Origin: Limisoma sp963601185
Lineage (GTDB): Bacteria; Bacteroidota; Bacteroidia; Bacteroidales; Muribaculaceae
DNA length: 64,000 bases
NCBI GenBank assembly: GCA_963601185.1
Contig: CAVCEE010000001.1
Location: forward strand, 124,001 to 188,000
Direction of reading: 5' to 3'
This document shows positions 1-9,185 of the stretch, piece by piece. The notes under the pieces were generated by a model. That model saw only the letters and a list, made by a program, of their open reading frames with translations, was not told where the DNA came from and did no database searches. How positions within the stretch are numbered: the first letter of the stretch is position 1; the number at the start of each line of letters is the position of its first letter. The translations under genes were made by a program, and so were the position numbers.

Positions 1-178
1 TGATGCCGCACAGATAGATTTTTTCAACGAGAAAGGCGTCGGCAGTGCGGAAAATAGAGCCTATGTTGTTGAGACTGCGCACATCGTCGAGCACCACCAC
101 CAGCGGCAACTTGCTGACCTTATGATATTCCTCGCACGACACGCGTGCAAGTTCTTCCATCGATTTTTTCTTCATCAT
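1..178 (-). CDS. SpoU/TrmH-family RNA 2'-O-ribose methyltransferase, partial
   Basis: Reading leftward from an ATG at 178 (a second ATG follows at 175), the 59 visible codons give a lysine-rich start and then LDDVRSLNNIGSIFRTADAF, followed by KIYLCGI. This is the conserved first motif of the SpoU/TrmH family, SAM-dependent enzymes that methylate ribose 2'-OH in tRNA or rRNA. The catalytic core and the knot that binds SAM lie beyond the left edge, so the exact substrate cannot be assigned. The gene diverges from nadA across a 468-bp intergenic region, and a TACCTTTG box lies 20 bp upstream of the start. Confidence 0.85.
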   Translation of the reverse strand, partial: MMKKKSMEELARVSCEEYHKVSKLPLVVVLDDVRSLNNIGSIFRTADAFLVEKIYLCGI

Positions 179-189
179 TTCATTGTTTT

Positions 190-654
190 ACTGGATGCAA
201 AGGTAGTAAAAAGCCCTTACCTATCCACACCGTCGAAAGGTTGTGGATAACCTGTTGACAAGCGTTGAAAACCCATCAACAAATATTGAAAGAAAAAACT
301 TGCATTCTATAAATCAACACGGTATGCACAAAACTTCCGTAACTCCAAAAAAGTTAGCGTAAAACAATTATCGCTGATTAAACACCTTTTCAACACTCCC
401 AACGTCATAAAATCGTAAGAATTTACTAACTTTGCCAATTGTTTACAGGGTGTTGATAAAACACCTATGGAACTGAAAAATAAAGGAATTGCTTGTTGAT
501 AGACTATTGATAAAGCAAGTATTTGCTTCAATAACTTAAAAAGCAAGTAAACGGCTGAAAAGTTACTACAGTTATCAACGCGCTAATAGTAACAACATAA
601 AATTCCTTTTTAAAAACAAAAAAGAAAAATATATAAAATAATAACTGTGGATAA
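190..654. other. Candidate chromosomal replication origin (oriC-like DnaA-box cluster)
   Basis: This divergent intergenic region has no gene. It contains two perfect DnaA boxes (TTATCCACA) on the minus strand, at 242-250 and 646-654. Single-mismatch boxes occur at 221-229 (CTATCCACA), 322-330 (GTATGCACA against TTATNCACA) and 451-459 (TTATCAACA, minus strand). Weaker TTATCAAC-type sites occur at 494-502, 505-513 and 572-580. A very A/T-rich tract at about 595-645 could be the unwinding element. Chance would give about 0.5 perfect box per 64 kb, so two within 412 bp plus variants is notable. The parS-like site at 41640 supports an origin-proximal location. What could not be checked is the genome-wide GC-skew minimum. 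Confidence 0.55.
198..205 (-). promoter_or_regulatory. -7 box of the trmH-family gene
   Basis: On the minus strand this reads TACCTTTG, a full match to the Bacteroidota -7 consensus TAnnTTTG. It lies 20 bp before the ATG at 178. No clear TTTG is seen at -33. Confidence 0.55.
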
Positions 655-1627
655 AGGTTACGTAGATGCTCCCATTGAGGAGGGTATTGACTTGGTTAGT
701 GAGATAGCCAGACTGAAGAAGAAAAAGAATGCAGTGATTCTTGCCCACTACTATCAGCGTGACGAGGTGCAGGCGATTGCCGACTTTATTGGCGACAGTC
801 TGGCGTTGGCTCAGAAGGCAGCGCAGACGGAGGCCGACGTGATTGTGAGTTGCGGCGTGAATTTTATGGGCGAGACGGCGAAAATTCTGTCGCCGAAGAA
901 AAAGGTGCTCGTGCCCGACTTCAATGCCAGTTGTTCGCTTGCCGACAGTTGCAAGGCTGCCGACCTGCAGAAATTCATCGACGAGAATCCTGGACACATT
1001 GTGGTGAGTTACGCCAACACCACCGCCGACGTGAAGGCGCTGACCGACGTGGTTGTCACTTCGTCCAACGCCTGTCAGATTGTTGAGAGTTTTCCGAAGG
1101 ACCAGAAAATAATATTCGGACCAGACCGCAACCTCGGCAACTACATCAACAGCCTTACCGGACGGCAGATGAAACTGTGGGACGGTGCGTGTATGGTTCA
1201 CGAGAAATTTTCGCTGTCGAAACTCGTGGGACTGAAGGAGCAGTACCCCGAGGCAAAGGTGCTCGCCCATCCGGAGTGCAAGAAGAGTCTGCTTGTACTC
1301 GCTGACAAGATTGGCTCAACGAAAGGTCTGCTCGACTATGCCATCAAGTCGGACGCCCGCCAGTTTATCGTTGTAACGGAGTCGGGCATCCTCTACGAGA
1401 TGAAGAAGGCGTGCCCCGACAAGGAGTTTATCCCTGCGCCGCCCGACGACAGCACATGCGCATGCAACGAATGCTTCTATATGCGCATGAACACTCTTGA
1501 GAAGATCTACAACTGCCTCAAGTTTGAGGCTCCCGAGATAGAAATCAGCGAGGAACTGTGCGAGAAGGCCGTGCGCCCGATCAACAAGATGCTTGAGATT
1601 TCAAAAAACATTGGTTTGATAAAATAA
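647..1627 (+). CDS. nadA: Quinolinate synthase
   Basis: NadA condenses iminoaspartate with dihydroxyacetone phosphate to quinolinate in de novo NAD synthesis, using a 4Fe-4S cluster. The 326 residues show the NadA signature (AHYYQRDEVQ near 33, SCGVNFMGETAK near 68, GPDRNLGNY near 159, HPECKK near 209). Likely cluster cysteines are C69, C183 in WDGACMVHE, and one of the group C272/C274/C277. The only in-frame start downstream of the stop at 611-613 is GTG at 647, and this codon lies inside a perfect DnaA box (646-654). No nadB or nadC is adjacent. leuS follows after 14 bp, so the two are probably cotranscribed. No clear -7 box was found before it. Confidence 0.96.
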   Translation: MDKGYVDAPIEEGIDLVSEIARLKKKKNAVILAHYYQRDEVQAIADFIGDSLALAQKAAQTEADVIVSCGVNFMGETAKILSPKKKVLVPDFNASCSLADSCKAADLQKFIDENPGHIVVSYANTTADVKALTDVVVTSSNACQIVESFPKDQKIIFGPDRNLGNYINSLTGRQMKLWDGACMVHEKFSLSKLVGLKEQYPEAKVLAHPECKKSLLVLADKIGSTKGLLDYAIKSDARQFIVVTESGILYEMKKACPDKEFIPAPPDDSTCACNECFYMRMNTLEKIYNCLKFEAPEIEISEELCEKAVRPINKMLEISKNIGLIK

Positions 1628-1641
1628 AAAAACGACAATAT

Positions 1642-4413
1642 ATGGAATACAATCACAAAGAGATAGAACAACGCTGGCAACAGTATTGGAGAGACAACAA
1701 TGTCTACAAAACGGAAATCGACGAGTCGCGCCCTAAATACTATGTGCTCGATATGTTTCCTTATCCGTCGGGAGCGGGTCTCCATGTGGGTCACCCTCTC
1801 GGCTACATTGCCTCCGACATTTTCTCTCGCTACAAACGCCTCCAGGGCTTCAACGTGCTTCACCCTATGGGCTACGATGCCTACGGCTTGCCGGCAGAGC
1901 AGTATGCCATCCAGACAGGCCAGCACCCGGAGGTGACCACCGTCAACAATATCAACCGCTACCGCGAGCAACTCAACAAGATTGGTTTCTGCTACGACTG
2001 GAGTCGCGAACTGAAAACCTGCGACCCTGAGTACTACAAATGGACGCAGTGGGCATTCATCAAGATGTTTAAGAGTTACTACGACCTCAAGAGCAACAAG
2101 GCTGAAAGCATCGACAAACTGATTGCCGCTTTCGAGAATGCCGGCACTGACGGCGTGGAGGCTGCCTGCGGCGAAGAACTGCACTTCACGGCTGAGGAAT
2201 GGAAGGCTATGGACGAGAAGCAGCAGAGCGACGTGCTGATGAACTATCGCATCGCTTACCGCGGCAAGACGATGGTGAACTGGTGTGCCAAACTCGGCAC
2301 CGTGCTTGCCAACGACGAGGTGAGCGAGGGTGTGTCAATCCGTGGAGGCTATCCTGTGGAGCAGAAGGTGATGAACCAGTGGTGTCTCCGCGTGTCGGCC
2401 TATGCACAGCGTTTGCTCGACGGACTCGACACCATCGATTGGACCGACTCGCTGAAGGAAACACAGCGCAACTGGATCGGCCGTTCGGAAGGTGCTGAGA
2501 TGAACTTCAAGGTAGTAGGACAAGACCTTAACCTCGAAATCTTCACCACGCGTGCCGACACAATCTTCGGCGTTACCTTTATGGTACTCGCGCCTGAGAG
2601 CGAATATGTGGAAAAACTCGTTACGGCAGAGCAGCGCGAAGCCGTAGACAAATATCTCGCGGAAATAAAGCATAAGACAGAGCGTGAACGCTTGATTGAC
2701 AAGCAAGTGTCGGGCGTGTTCTCTGGCTCTTATGCCGTAAATCCGCTTACGGGCAAGGAAATACCGGTGTGGATCAGCGACTATGTGCTTGCCGGCTACG
2801 GCACGGGTGCAATTATGGCAGTGCCAGCCCACGACAGCCGCGACTATGCTTTTGCGCGCCATTTCGACCTCCCTATCATTCCTTTGATTGAGGGTTGCGA
2901 CGTGTCGGAAGAAAGTTTCGACGCCAAGGAAGGCAAGATGATCAATTCGGCTGGAGAGGAACTCAACCTTAACGGCATGGAGGTGAAGGAAGCCATCGCC
3001 GCTACAAAGAAATTCATCAAGGAAAAAGGCATAGGCAAGGTGAAGGTCAACTATCGTCTGCGCGATGCAATATTCAGTCGCCAGCGCTACTGGGGCGAGC
3101 CGTTCCCTGTCTACTATAAGGACGGCATTCCTCACGTTATCGACGAGGACAAGTTGCCGCTCGAACTCCCGGAGGTGGACAAGTTCTTGCCTACCGAAAC
3201 AGGTGAGCCTCCATTGGGACGCGCCAAAAACTGGAACACTGCTGAGGGTTATCCTTACGAACTCTGCACGATGCCTGGCTTCGCCGGCTCGTCGGCATAC
3301 TATCTGCGCTATATGGACCCACGCAACCACGAGGCATTGGTTTCAAAGCAAGCCGATGAATACTGGCGCAACGTTGACCTCTACATAGGAGGTACGGAAC
3401 ACGCTACGGGACACCTTATCTATAGCCGCTTCTGGAACAAATTCTTGTTTGACAACGGCGTGGTATGCGAGGAAGAGCCGTTCAAGAAACTCATCAACCA
3501 GGGTATGATCCAAGGTCGCTCAAACTTCGTTTACCGCATCAAGGACACAAACACCTTCGTTTCCTACGGACTGAAGAAAGACTATGACACTACGCCTATC
3601 CACGTAGACGTGAACATAGTGAGCAACGATATTCTCGACGTGGAGAAGTTCAAGGTATGGCGTCCGGAATTCAACAACGCAGAGTTTGTGCTTGAGGACG
3701 GCAAATATGTGTGCGGCTACGCAGTTGAAAAGATGTCGAAATCGATGTTCAACGTGGTTAACCCTGACGACATTGTTGAGCACTACGGCGCAGACACTCT
3801 CCGCCTCTATGAGATGTTCCTCGGTCCGTTGGAGCAGAGCAAGCCTTGGGACACCAACGGCATCGACGGTGTGAACCGCTTCCTCAAAAAGTTGTGGAAT
3901 CTCTTCTACAAGGGCGACAACCTCCTCGTCACCGACGACAAGCCGTCGGCAGAATCGCTCAAGTCGCTCCACAAACTCATAAAGAAGGTTACTTGGGACA
4001 TCGAGCATTTCTCCTATAACACTTCGGTGAGCGCATTTATGATCTGCGTCAACGAACTCTCGGCTGCGAAGTGCAGCCAGCGCGAGGTGCTCTCTGACCT
4101 TGTAGTGCTTCTCGCTCCGTTTGCTCCGCACATCGCTGAAGAGTTGTGGCACGCACTCGGCAACACCACCACAGTGTGCGACGCCGCTTGGCCTAAGCAC
4201 AACGAGGCATACCTCGTAGAGGCTACGGTCAACTATGCCGTTTCGTTCAACGGTAAGGCGCGCTTCAACATGCAGGTGGCCAACGGCACTGACAAGGCTG
4301 AAGTGGAGCGTCTGGCACGCGAAAACGAGAACTCCGCAAAATGGCTCGACGGCAAGACCATCGTGAAGGTTATCGTTGTGCCAAACAAGATTGTGAACAT
4401 CGTGGTAAAATAA
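1642..4413 (+). CDS. leuS: Leucyl-tRNA synthetase
   Basis: This cytoplasmic class I synthetase charges tRNA-Leu. At 923 residues it is at the long end of bacterial LeuS. The HIGH-type motif is HVGH (residues 48-51) within PYPSGAGLHVGHPLGY, and KMSKS occupies 697-701. The CP1 editing domain is visible as GTGAIMAVPAHDSRDYAFA near residue 388, with its conserved aspartate. An extra stretch at about 150-205, before MVNWC, resembles the insertion of Bacteroidota LeuS. The C-terminal tRNA-binding domain ends in VKVIVVPNKIVNIVVK. It follows nadA by 14 bp and precedes rdgB by 43 bp. Confidence 0.98.
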   Translation: MEYNHKEIEQRWQQYWRDNNVYKTEIDESRPKYYVLDMFPYPSGAGLHVGHPLGYIASDIFSRYKRLQGFNVLHPMGYDAYGLPAEQYAIQTGQHPEVTTVNNINRYREQLNKIGFCYDWSRELKTCDPEYYKWTQWAFIKMFKSYYDLKSNKAESIDKLIAAFENAGTDGVEAACGEELHFTAEEWKAMDEKQQSDVLMNYRIAYRGKTMVNWCAKLGTVLANDEVSEGVSIRGGYPVEQKVMNQWCLRVSAYAQRLLDGLDTIDWTDSLKETQRNWIGRSEGAEMNFKVVGQDLNLEIFTTRADTIFGVTFMVLAPESEYVEKLVTAEQREAVDKYLAEIKHKTERERLIDKQVSGVFSGSYAVNPLTGKEIPVWISDYVLAGYGTGAIMAVPAHDSRDYAFARHFDLPIIPLIEGCDVSEESFDAKEGKMINSAGEELNLNGMEVKEAIAATKKFIKEKGIGKVKVNYRLRDAIFSRQRYWGEPFPVYYKDGIPHVIDEDKLPLELPEVDKFLPTETGEPPLGRAKNWNTAEGYPYELCTMPGFAGSSAYYLRYMDPRNHEALVSKQADEYWRNVDLYIGGTEHATGHLIYSRFWNKFLFDNGVVCEEEPFKKLINQGMIQGRSNFVYRIKDTNTFVSYGLKKDYDTTPIHVDVNIVSNDILDVEKFKVWRPEFNNAEFVLEDGKYVCGYAVEKMSKSMFNVVNPDDIVEHYGADTLRLYEMFLGPLEQSKPWDTNGIDGVNRFLKKLWNLFYKGDNLLVTDDKPSAESLKSLHKLIKKVTWDIEHFSYNTSVSAFMICVNELSAAKCSQREVLSDLVVLLAPFAPHIAEELWHALGNTTTVCDAAWPKHNEAYLVEATVNYAVSFNGKARFNMQVANGTDKAEVERLARENENSAKWLDGKTIVKVIVVPNKIVNIVVK

Positions 4414-4456
4414 AACAGGTAAAACAACGTTTTATAAAACAAAGAATTAGAAAGAT

Positions 4457-5038
4457 ATGAAGAATATTGTATTCGCAACTAACAATAAAAACAAGCTTCA
4501 GGAAATAAGAGCAATAGCAGGTGAAGAATACAATATTCTGAGTCTTTCTGAAATAAACTGCCACGACGACATACCCGAAACAGCCGCTACCCTTGAGGGC
4601 AACGCCCTGATAAAGGCGCGCTGGGTGAAGGACAAATACGGCTACGACTGTTTTGCCGACGATACGGGTCTCGAGGTGGATGCTCTCGACGGCCGTCCAG
4701 GGGTGTATTCCGCCCGCTATGCTGGCGAGGATTGCAACTCGGAGCGCAACATCGACAAACTGCTCGGCGAACTCGCCGGCAAGGCTGACCGCAACGCGCA
4801 TTTCCGCACGGTCATCGCTCTTATTGAGGGCGACGAGGTTCACGAGTTTGAGGGCCGCATCGACGGCACTATCGCCACAAGCCGCCACGGTGAAGGAGGA
4901 TTCGGCTACGACAAGGTTTTTGTGCCGGAGGGCGAGAGCCGCACGTTTGCCGAGATGAAGGCTGAGGAGAAAAATGCCATAAGCCACAGGGCTAAAGCCA
5001 CTGAAAAATTAATTGCCTTTCTAAAAAAGACACTATGA
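4457..5038 (+). CDS. rdgB: XTP/dITP pyrophosphatase (Ham1/RdgB)
   Basis: This house-cleaning enzyme hydrolyses non-canonical purine triphosphates (XTP, dITP, ITP) to monophosphates. The 193-residue protein opens with the Ham1 substrate-binding motif FATNNKNKLQEI. It continues with ETAATLEGNALIKA, FADDTGLEVDALDGRPGVYSAR (catalytic aspartate in ADDTGL) and the C-terminal GFGYDKVF and SHRAKA elements, all complete. The stop overlaps the next start in ATGA (5035-5038), indicating translational coupling to the PorZ-like gene. Confidence 0.96.
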   Translation: MKNIVFATNNKNKLQEIRAIAGEEYNILSLSEINCHDDIPETAATLEGNALIKARWVKDKYGYDCFADDTGLEVDALDGRPGVYSARYAGEDCNSERNIDKLLGELAGKADRNAHFRTVIALIEGDEVHEFEGRIDGTIATSRHGEGGFGYDKVFVPEGESRTFAEMKAEEKNAISHRAKATEKLIAFLKKTL

Positions 5039-7380
5039 TGAAGAAAACAGTTTTCGCAGCGTTGTTGCTGCTTGTAATGTCAGTTTCCGCGATTGCCAGT
5101 GAAGTGGGCAGTTGGAGCATATACCCAGTGTTTTCCGGCTCTGCCAACACACGCCTGATTGACACCGACAGCAAGGTCTACTACCTTGCCAACGGATGGC
5201 TCTACAGTTACGACAAGTCGGCAGACGAGACGGTCTACTACACGAAAATCAACGGAATGAGCGATGTGGACATCTCAAGCATCTACTACAACTACGACAA
5301 GAAGTTTCTGATGGTGGTCTATTCCAACTCCAACATCGATATTGTGCGCGACAACGGCAGAGTGGACAACATCCCTGACCTTAAGAATGTCATTCTCTCT
5401 GTGTCGAAAAAAATCAATGATGTCGACTTTGACGGCAACACGGCTTATGTGGCAACCGATTTCGGCTATATGGTGGTGGACTGCGACAAGTGCGTCACCA
5501 AGGAGTCGTTCAACTACGGTAAGGCTTTCACTTCAATCATAGCGACCGACAACTATATCTATGCTTCCTACGACAAAAAACTGCAGGTTGCGCCTAAGAA
5601 AGGGGCTCACTACGAGATTTCCTGCTTCAGCGAAACCACGGTGAAACAGGATTTGTCGATGTATAAGATTTCGTCCGACAGTTTTCTTGCCTCTACCGGT
5701 TGGCTCTACTATGTGAAGATAGGTGAAGACCCTACGCAAATCAATCTGATAACAGTAGAAAGCGCCTTGCAGGGCAACCTCTCGATGAGTGGCAACAAGG
5801 CTATCGCTTCCTACAGTGGCAAATACATCGAAATAGCAGCCGACGGCACTACAAACACTGTCACACTGCCGGAGGGAGTGGATGGCACATTGCTGTCGTC
5901 CTACAATGGCAAGGGTTTATGGAATCTTGACAGCAAGGGACTTAGAGAATTTTCAGTAGATGATAGCGGCATCACCGTGCTCCACGACTATTATCTGCCT
6001 AACACCTCGACAGTGATTGAGCCGTACTATTTGAAATACTACAACGGTGCGCTCTATTCAATGAACTCTGGCGTGAACTATAAGGGTGCTACGGCGCGCA
6101 TTGACATTGCCCTCTCTATGCTTAAAGACGGTAAATGGTCAAACCTCGCGCCTACCGAATACACGGTCACTAACAGCAGTTCCAAAGGCACGCTGAAGAG
6201 TCCTTACGGATTGGCAATTGACCCCAACGATAATTCTAAAATCTGGTTTGGAACTTATTTCGAGGGCGTGTACTGCATCGAGAATGGCAAGCAGGTGCAG
6301 AAGTTTGACAATACCAACTCGCCGTTCTATATGAACTATGTGTGCAACGTCACCGACCTTGAGTTTGACAAGGACGGCAACCTCTGGTTCATATTCTTCA
6401 ACTACAGCAATGCTTCCTATGAGCAGATTTATGTTTTGCCGAAGTCAAAACTCTACGGCAGTGTCACCAAGGACGACTTCATAGCCATCAATCTCAACGG
6501 TGTGCAGATGAGTTACGAAAACGAGATGCTCGTGACCAAGAACGGTCGCTATGTGATTGGCGCATCCAATGTGTGGAAAACCAAGTTGGCTGTGGTTGAC
6601 ACCAACAACACTCCTTTAGACACCTCCGACGATGTGGTCAAGGTGCTTTCGTCCTACACCGACCAGGACGGCAAGAGCATTGACCTCGGCTACATCTTCA
6701 GCATTGTGGAGGACTCCGATGGAAAAATATGGCTCGGCACAAATACCGGTGTGTGCGTGATCAACAATCCGGCAAACATCATCAATGGTACGCTGACCAT
6801 TAACCGCATAAAGGTGCCGCGCAACGACGGCACAAACCTTGCCGACTACCTGCTTGACGGTATAAGCGTCTCGTCGATAGCCATCGATGGCGCAGGCCGC
6901 AAATGGATAGGCACTACCACTTCGGGACTGTATCTCGTCAAGTCGGACGGTAGCGAAATTCTTGAGCATTTCACCACCGAAAACTCCACGCTTACCGACG
7001 ACCTCGTCACTGCCGTGGAGTGCAGCACCGACGACAACCGCGTGTTTATAGGCACAAAGAAGGGTCTACTCGTATATGAGAGCGACGCGTCGCCTGCGCA
7101 GACTGACTACAGCGACGTCTACGCCTACCCTAACCCGGTGCGTCCCGACTACAGCGGATACATCACCATTGCCGGCTTGATGGACAATTCGCTCGTTAAG
7201 ATTGCCGACTCGATGGGCAATGTAATCTATTCCGGACGTTCAACCGGCGGCATGTTTGTGTGGGACGGCTGCAACAGCGACGGCTCGCGTGTGAACACCG
7301 GCGTTTACTACGTCTTTGCTTCGCAAAACGAGGACGGCCATTCGAGCGGATGCGTCTCTAAAATTCTTGTGGTCAAATAG
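5035..7380 (+). CDS. PorZ-like two-propeller protein with C-terminal sorting-type domain
   Basis: This 781-residue secreted protein begins with a signal peptide (residues 1-21, ending near SAIAS; an alternative ATG sits at 5038). WSIYPVF...VYYLANGWLYSYDK opens the PorZ-type first beta-propeller. A second propeller is built of two-component-regulator-like blades (KIWFGTYFEGVY, LWFIF, KIWLGTNTGVCVI, KWIGTTTSGLYLV). The end, YAYPNPVRPDYSG to GVYYVFASQ...KILVVK, is a FlgD-Ig/T9SS type A sorting-like domain. In Porphyromonas gingivalis PorZ is part of the type IX secretion attachment complex at the cell surface. It overlaps rdgB by 4 bp and is followed by an acyltransferase after 6 bp. Orthology to PorZ is likely; function as a T9SS part is inferred. 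Confidence 0.75.
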   Translation: MMKKTVFAALLLLVMSVSAIASEVGSWSIYPVFSGSANTRLIDTDSKVYYLANGWLYSYDKSADETVYYTKINGMSDVDISSIYYNYDKKFLMVVYSNSNIDIVRDNGRVDNIPDLKNVILSVSKKINDVDFDGNTAYVATDFGYMVVDCDKCVTKESFNYGKAFTSIIATDNYIYASYDKKLQVAPKKGAHYEISCFSETTVKQDLSMYKISSDSFLASTGWLYYVKIGEDPTQINLITVESALQGNLSMSGNKAIASYSGKYIEIAADGTTNTVTLPEGVDGTLLSSYNGKGLWNLDSKGLREFSVDDSGITVLHDYYLPNTSTVIEPYYLKYYNGALYSMNSGVNYKGATARIDIALSMLKDGKWSNLAPTEYTVTNSSSKGTLKSPYGLAIDPNDNSKIWFGTYFEGVYCIENGKQVQKFDNTNSPFYMNYVCNVTDLEFDKDGNLWFIFFNYSNASYEQIYVLPKSKLYGSVTKDDFIAINLNGVQMSYENEMLVTKNGRYVIGASNVWKTKLAVVDTNNTPLDTSDDVVKVLSSYTDQDGKSIDLGYIFSIVEDSDGKIWLGTNTGVCVINNPANIINGTLTINRIKVPRNDGTNLADYLLDGISVSSIAIDGAGRKWIGTTTSGLYLVKSDGSEILEHFTTENSTLTDDLVTAVECSTDDNRVFIGTKKGLLVYESDASPAQTDYSDVYAYPNPVRPDYSGYITIAGLMDNSLVKIADSMGNVIYSGRSTGGMFVWDGCNSDGSRVNTGVYYVFASQNEDGHSSGCVSKILVVK

Positions 7381-7386
7381 TGGCTG

Positions 7387-8424
7387 ATGATCAACCTCTA
7401 CGACTCCAACGGGCGCAAGCAGTGGGTTGACCTTGGCAAGGGCATAAGCATCCTGCTGGTGCTGCTGTTCCACACAGAGGAATATCTGCCCATCGTAGAT
7501 ACCGGCACTACGGAAATTTTCTCCTTTTTCCGTATGCCGTTTTTCTTCTTTCTTTCGGGCTATGTCTTTACCTCCGACTACCGGCGGTTTTCGCTGCGGC
7601 GGAAACTGAAGCAGATTTTGCGCGGCATCGTGTGGACGTATCTGATTTTCACTTCCATCGTCGTTGTGCCGAAATGTGTGGCTAACCACGAACCGATAAT
7701 TGAGGGCGTGAAAACTATCCTGCTCGGCTACGCCACTTGGTTTGTGGTGTCGTTGGGCGTGGCGCAACTGCTGTTTGCCATTGTGCTCTCCAAAACAAAG
7801 AATCTCAAGGTTATAGTCTCCTTTATGGTGGTGAGTGTGGGCATAGGAATAGTGATAAAGTCGCTCACCGACGATATTTTGCCCTACCAACTCGACAAGG
7901 CATTCTTCGTGGTGTTTTTCTTCGGACTGGGATTTTTCTACCGCATCTATGAGCACTTGTTCAGGCATCTGCTCAAATGGCAGTCGCTGCTGGTGTCGGT
8001 GGCGGTCTACGTCGCGCTGATGTGGGAGGAAAAGGCTGTGCTCCACAATGCCACCAACAATGTGTTCTGGAATCAGTCGCTGACCAACTTTCCACTGTTT
8101 ATGGTCTACACCGTCGTAGGCATCGCAATGATGCTCCTGCTCGTTAATCTGGCCTACAACCGTCATCTCAACACGGTCTGCTACATCGGTGCAAACAGTC
8201 TGATATACTACTATCTCAACGGCGGCGTGGTGCGCTGCTGGCGTTATGTCTACAACATTGTCGACAGCCATTTGCATGTGTGGCCGCCGCTGGGCTTCAC
8301 TATGGTGTTTCTGGCTGCCGCAGCCACGCTGCTCGCCATTGTCTACGTGGTGAAGTGCTACTGCCCGGTGCTCGTCGGCGACAAGAAATCGTTCAACCGC
8401 ATCTTCCCTCGCATAAAATGGTAG
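7387..8424 (+). CDS. Acyltransferase 3 family membrane protein
   Basis: An integral membrane protein of 345 residues with about ten hydrophobic segments. It opens with WVDLGKGISILLVLLFHTEE, whose histidine corresponds to the catalytic residue of the acyltransferase-3 (OafA/WecH) family. FRMPFFFFLSGYVF follows, a second family hallmark. Such enzymes move acetyl or other acyl groups onto surface sugars. The substrate is unknown here, and no glycan cluster adjoins it. The start lies 6 bp after the PorZ-like gene, so it belongs to the same transcript. Confidence 0.85.
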   Translation: MINLYDSNGRKQWVDLGKGISILLVLLFHTEEYLPIVDTGTTEIFSFFRMPFFFFLSGYVFTSDYRRFSLRRKLKQILRGIVWTYLIFTSIVVVPKCVANHEPIIEGVKTILLGYATWFVVSLGVAQLLFAIVLSKTKNLKVIVSFMVVSVGIGIVIKSLTDDILPYQLDKAFFVVFFFGLGFFYRIYEHLFRHLLKWQSLLVSVAVYVALMWEEKAVLHNATNNVFWNQSLTNFPLFMVYTVVGIAMMLLLVNLAYNRHLNTVCYIGANSLIYYYLNGGVVRCWRYVYNIVDSHLHVWPPLGFTMVFLAAAATLLAIVYVVKCYCPVLVGDKKSFNRIFPRIKW

Positions 8425-8442
8425 AAAGAGGGGAAATTGCAC

Positions 8443-8450
8443 TATCTTTG
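8443..8450 (+). promoter_or_regulatory. -7 box before dapB
   Basis: TATCTTTG matches TAnnTTTG. Its last base is only 8 nt before the dapB ATG, which would give an mRNA with almost no leader. No good TTTG is visible 19-21 bp upstream, and read-through from the gene ending at 8424 is an alternative. Confidence 0.45.
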
Positions 8451-8458
8451 CAAAAAAT

Positions 8459-9172
8459 ATGAAAATAGCATTAATAGGTTATGGCAAGATGGGCAAGGCC
8501 ATCGAGGGCATTGCTCGCGAACGCGGACACGAGGTGGTGAGCATCATCACATCGGCAAACCAACAGGATTTCGACAGCGAGGCTTTCCGCTCTGCCGACG
8601 TGGCTATCGAGTTTTCGGTGCCGTTGGCTGCTTTCGCCAATGTGACGAAAGCACTGGAGAGAGGTGTGGCAGTAGTGTCGGGCACTACCGGATGGACCGA
8701 CCGTATGGCTGAGGCTGAGGCCGTTTGCCGCGACAACGGCAGCGCGTTTCTCTACTCGTCGAACTTCAGTATCGGTGTAAACGCTTTCTTTGCCGTCAAC
8801 AAGTATTTGGCGAAGATTATGAACAACTTCCCCCAGTATGACGTGGCGATGAAAGAGATACACCACATCCACAAACTCGACCATCCGAGCGGCACTGCTA
8901 TCACCCTTGCGCAAGGCATCATCGACAACATCGACCGCAAGCATTCGTGGTCGGAGACGTCGGAGGCTGCCGATGCGGTGCGCATCGATGCGGTGCGCGA
9001 AGGCGAGGTGCCGGGCACGCACATCATCACCTACACTTCCGCCGACGACCGCATCGTCATCGGTCACGAGGCTTTCTCTCGCCGTGGGTTTGCCCTCGGT
9101 TCGGTGGTTGCCGCCGAATGGATAAGCGGCAAGAAGGGATGCTTCACAATGAACGACATTTTTGACTTTTAA
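8459..9172 (+). CDS. dapB: 4-hydroxy-tetrahydrodipicolinate reductase
   Basis: DapB reduces the product of DapA with NAD(P)H in the lysine/diaminopimelate pathway. The 237-residue protein starts with the Rossmann motif GYGKMG (residues 7-12), which fixes the start. The catalytic and substrate-binding stretch HHIHKLDHPSGTA lies near residue 134, and the C-terminal domain contains GHEAFSRRGFALGSV. It is shorter than the Escherichia coli enzyme (about 273), as in Bacteroidota. dapB-lepB-wbqC order is conserved in relatives. lepB follows closely. Confidence 0.96.
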   Translation: MKIALIGYGKMGKAIEGIARERGHEVVSIITSANQQDFDSEAFRSADVAIEFSVPLAAFANVTKALERGVAVVSGTTGWTDRMAEAEAVCRDNGSAFLYSSNFSIGVNAFFAVNKYLAKIMNNFPQYDVAMKEIHHIHKLDHPSGTAITLAQGIIDNIDRKHSWSETSEAADAVRIDAVREGEVPGTHIITYTSADDRIVIGHEAFSRRGFALGSVVAAEWISGKKGCFTMNDIFDF

Positions 9173-9185
9173 CATATCTCCCTAT

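Noticed and set aside
307..546. 79-residue minus-strand reading frame in the trmH-nadA gap
   Set aside because: It covers the DnaA-box region, has no family similarity and no -7 box; the region reads better as an origin.
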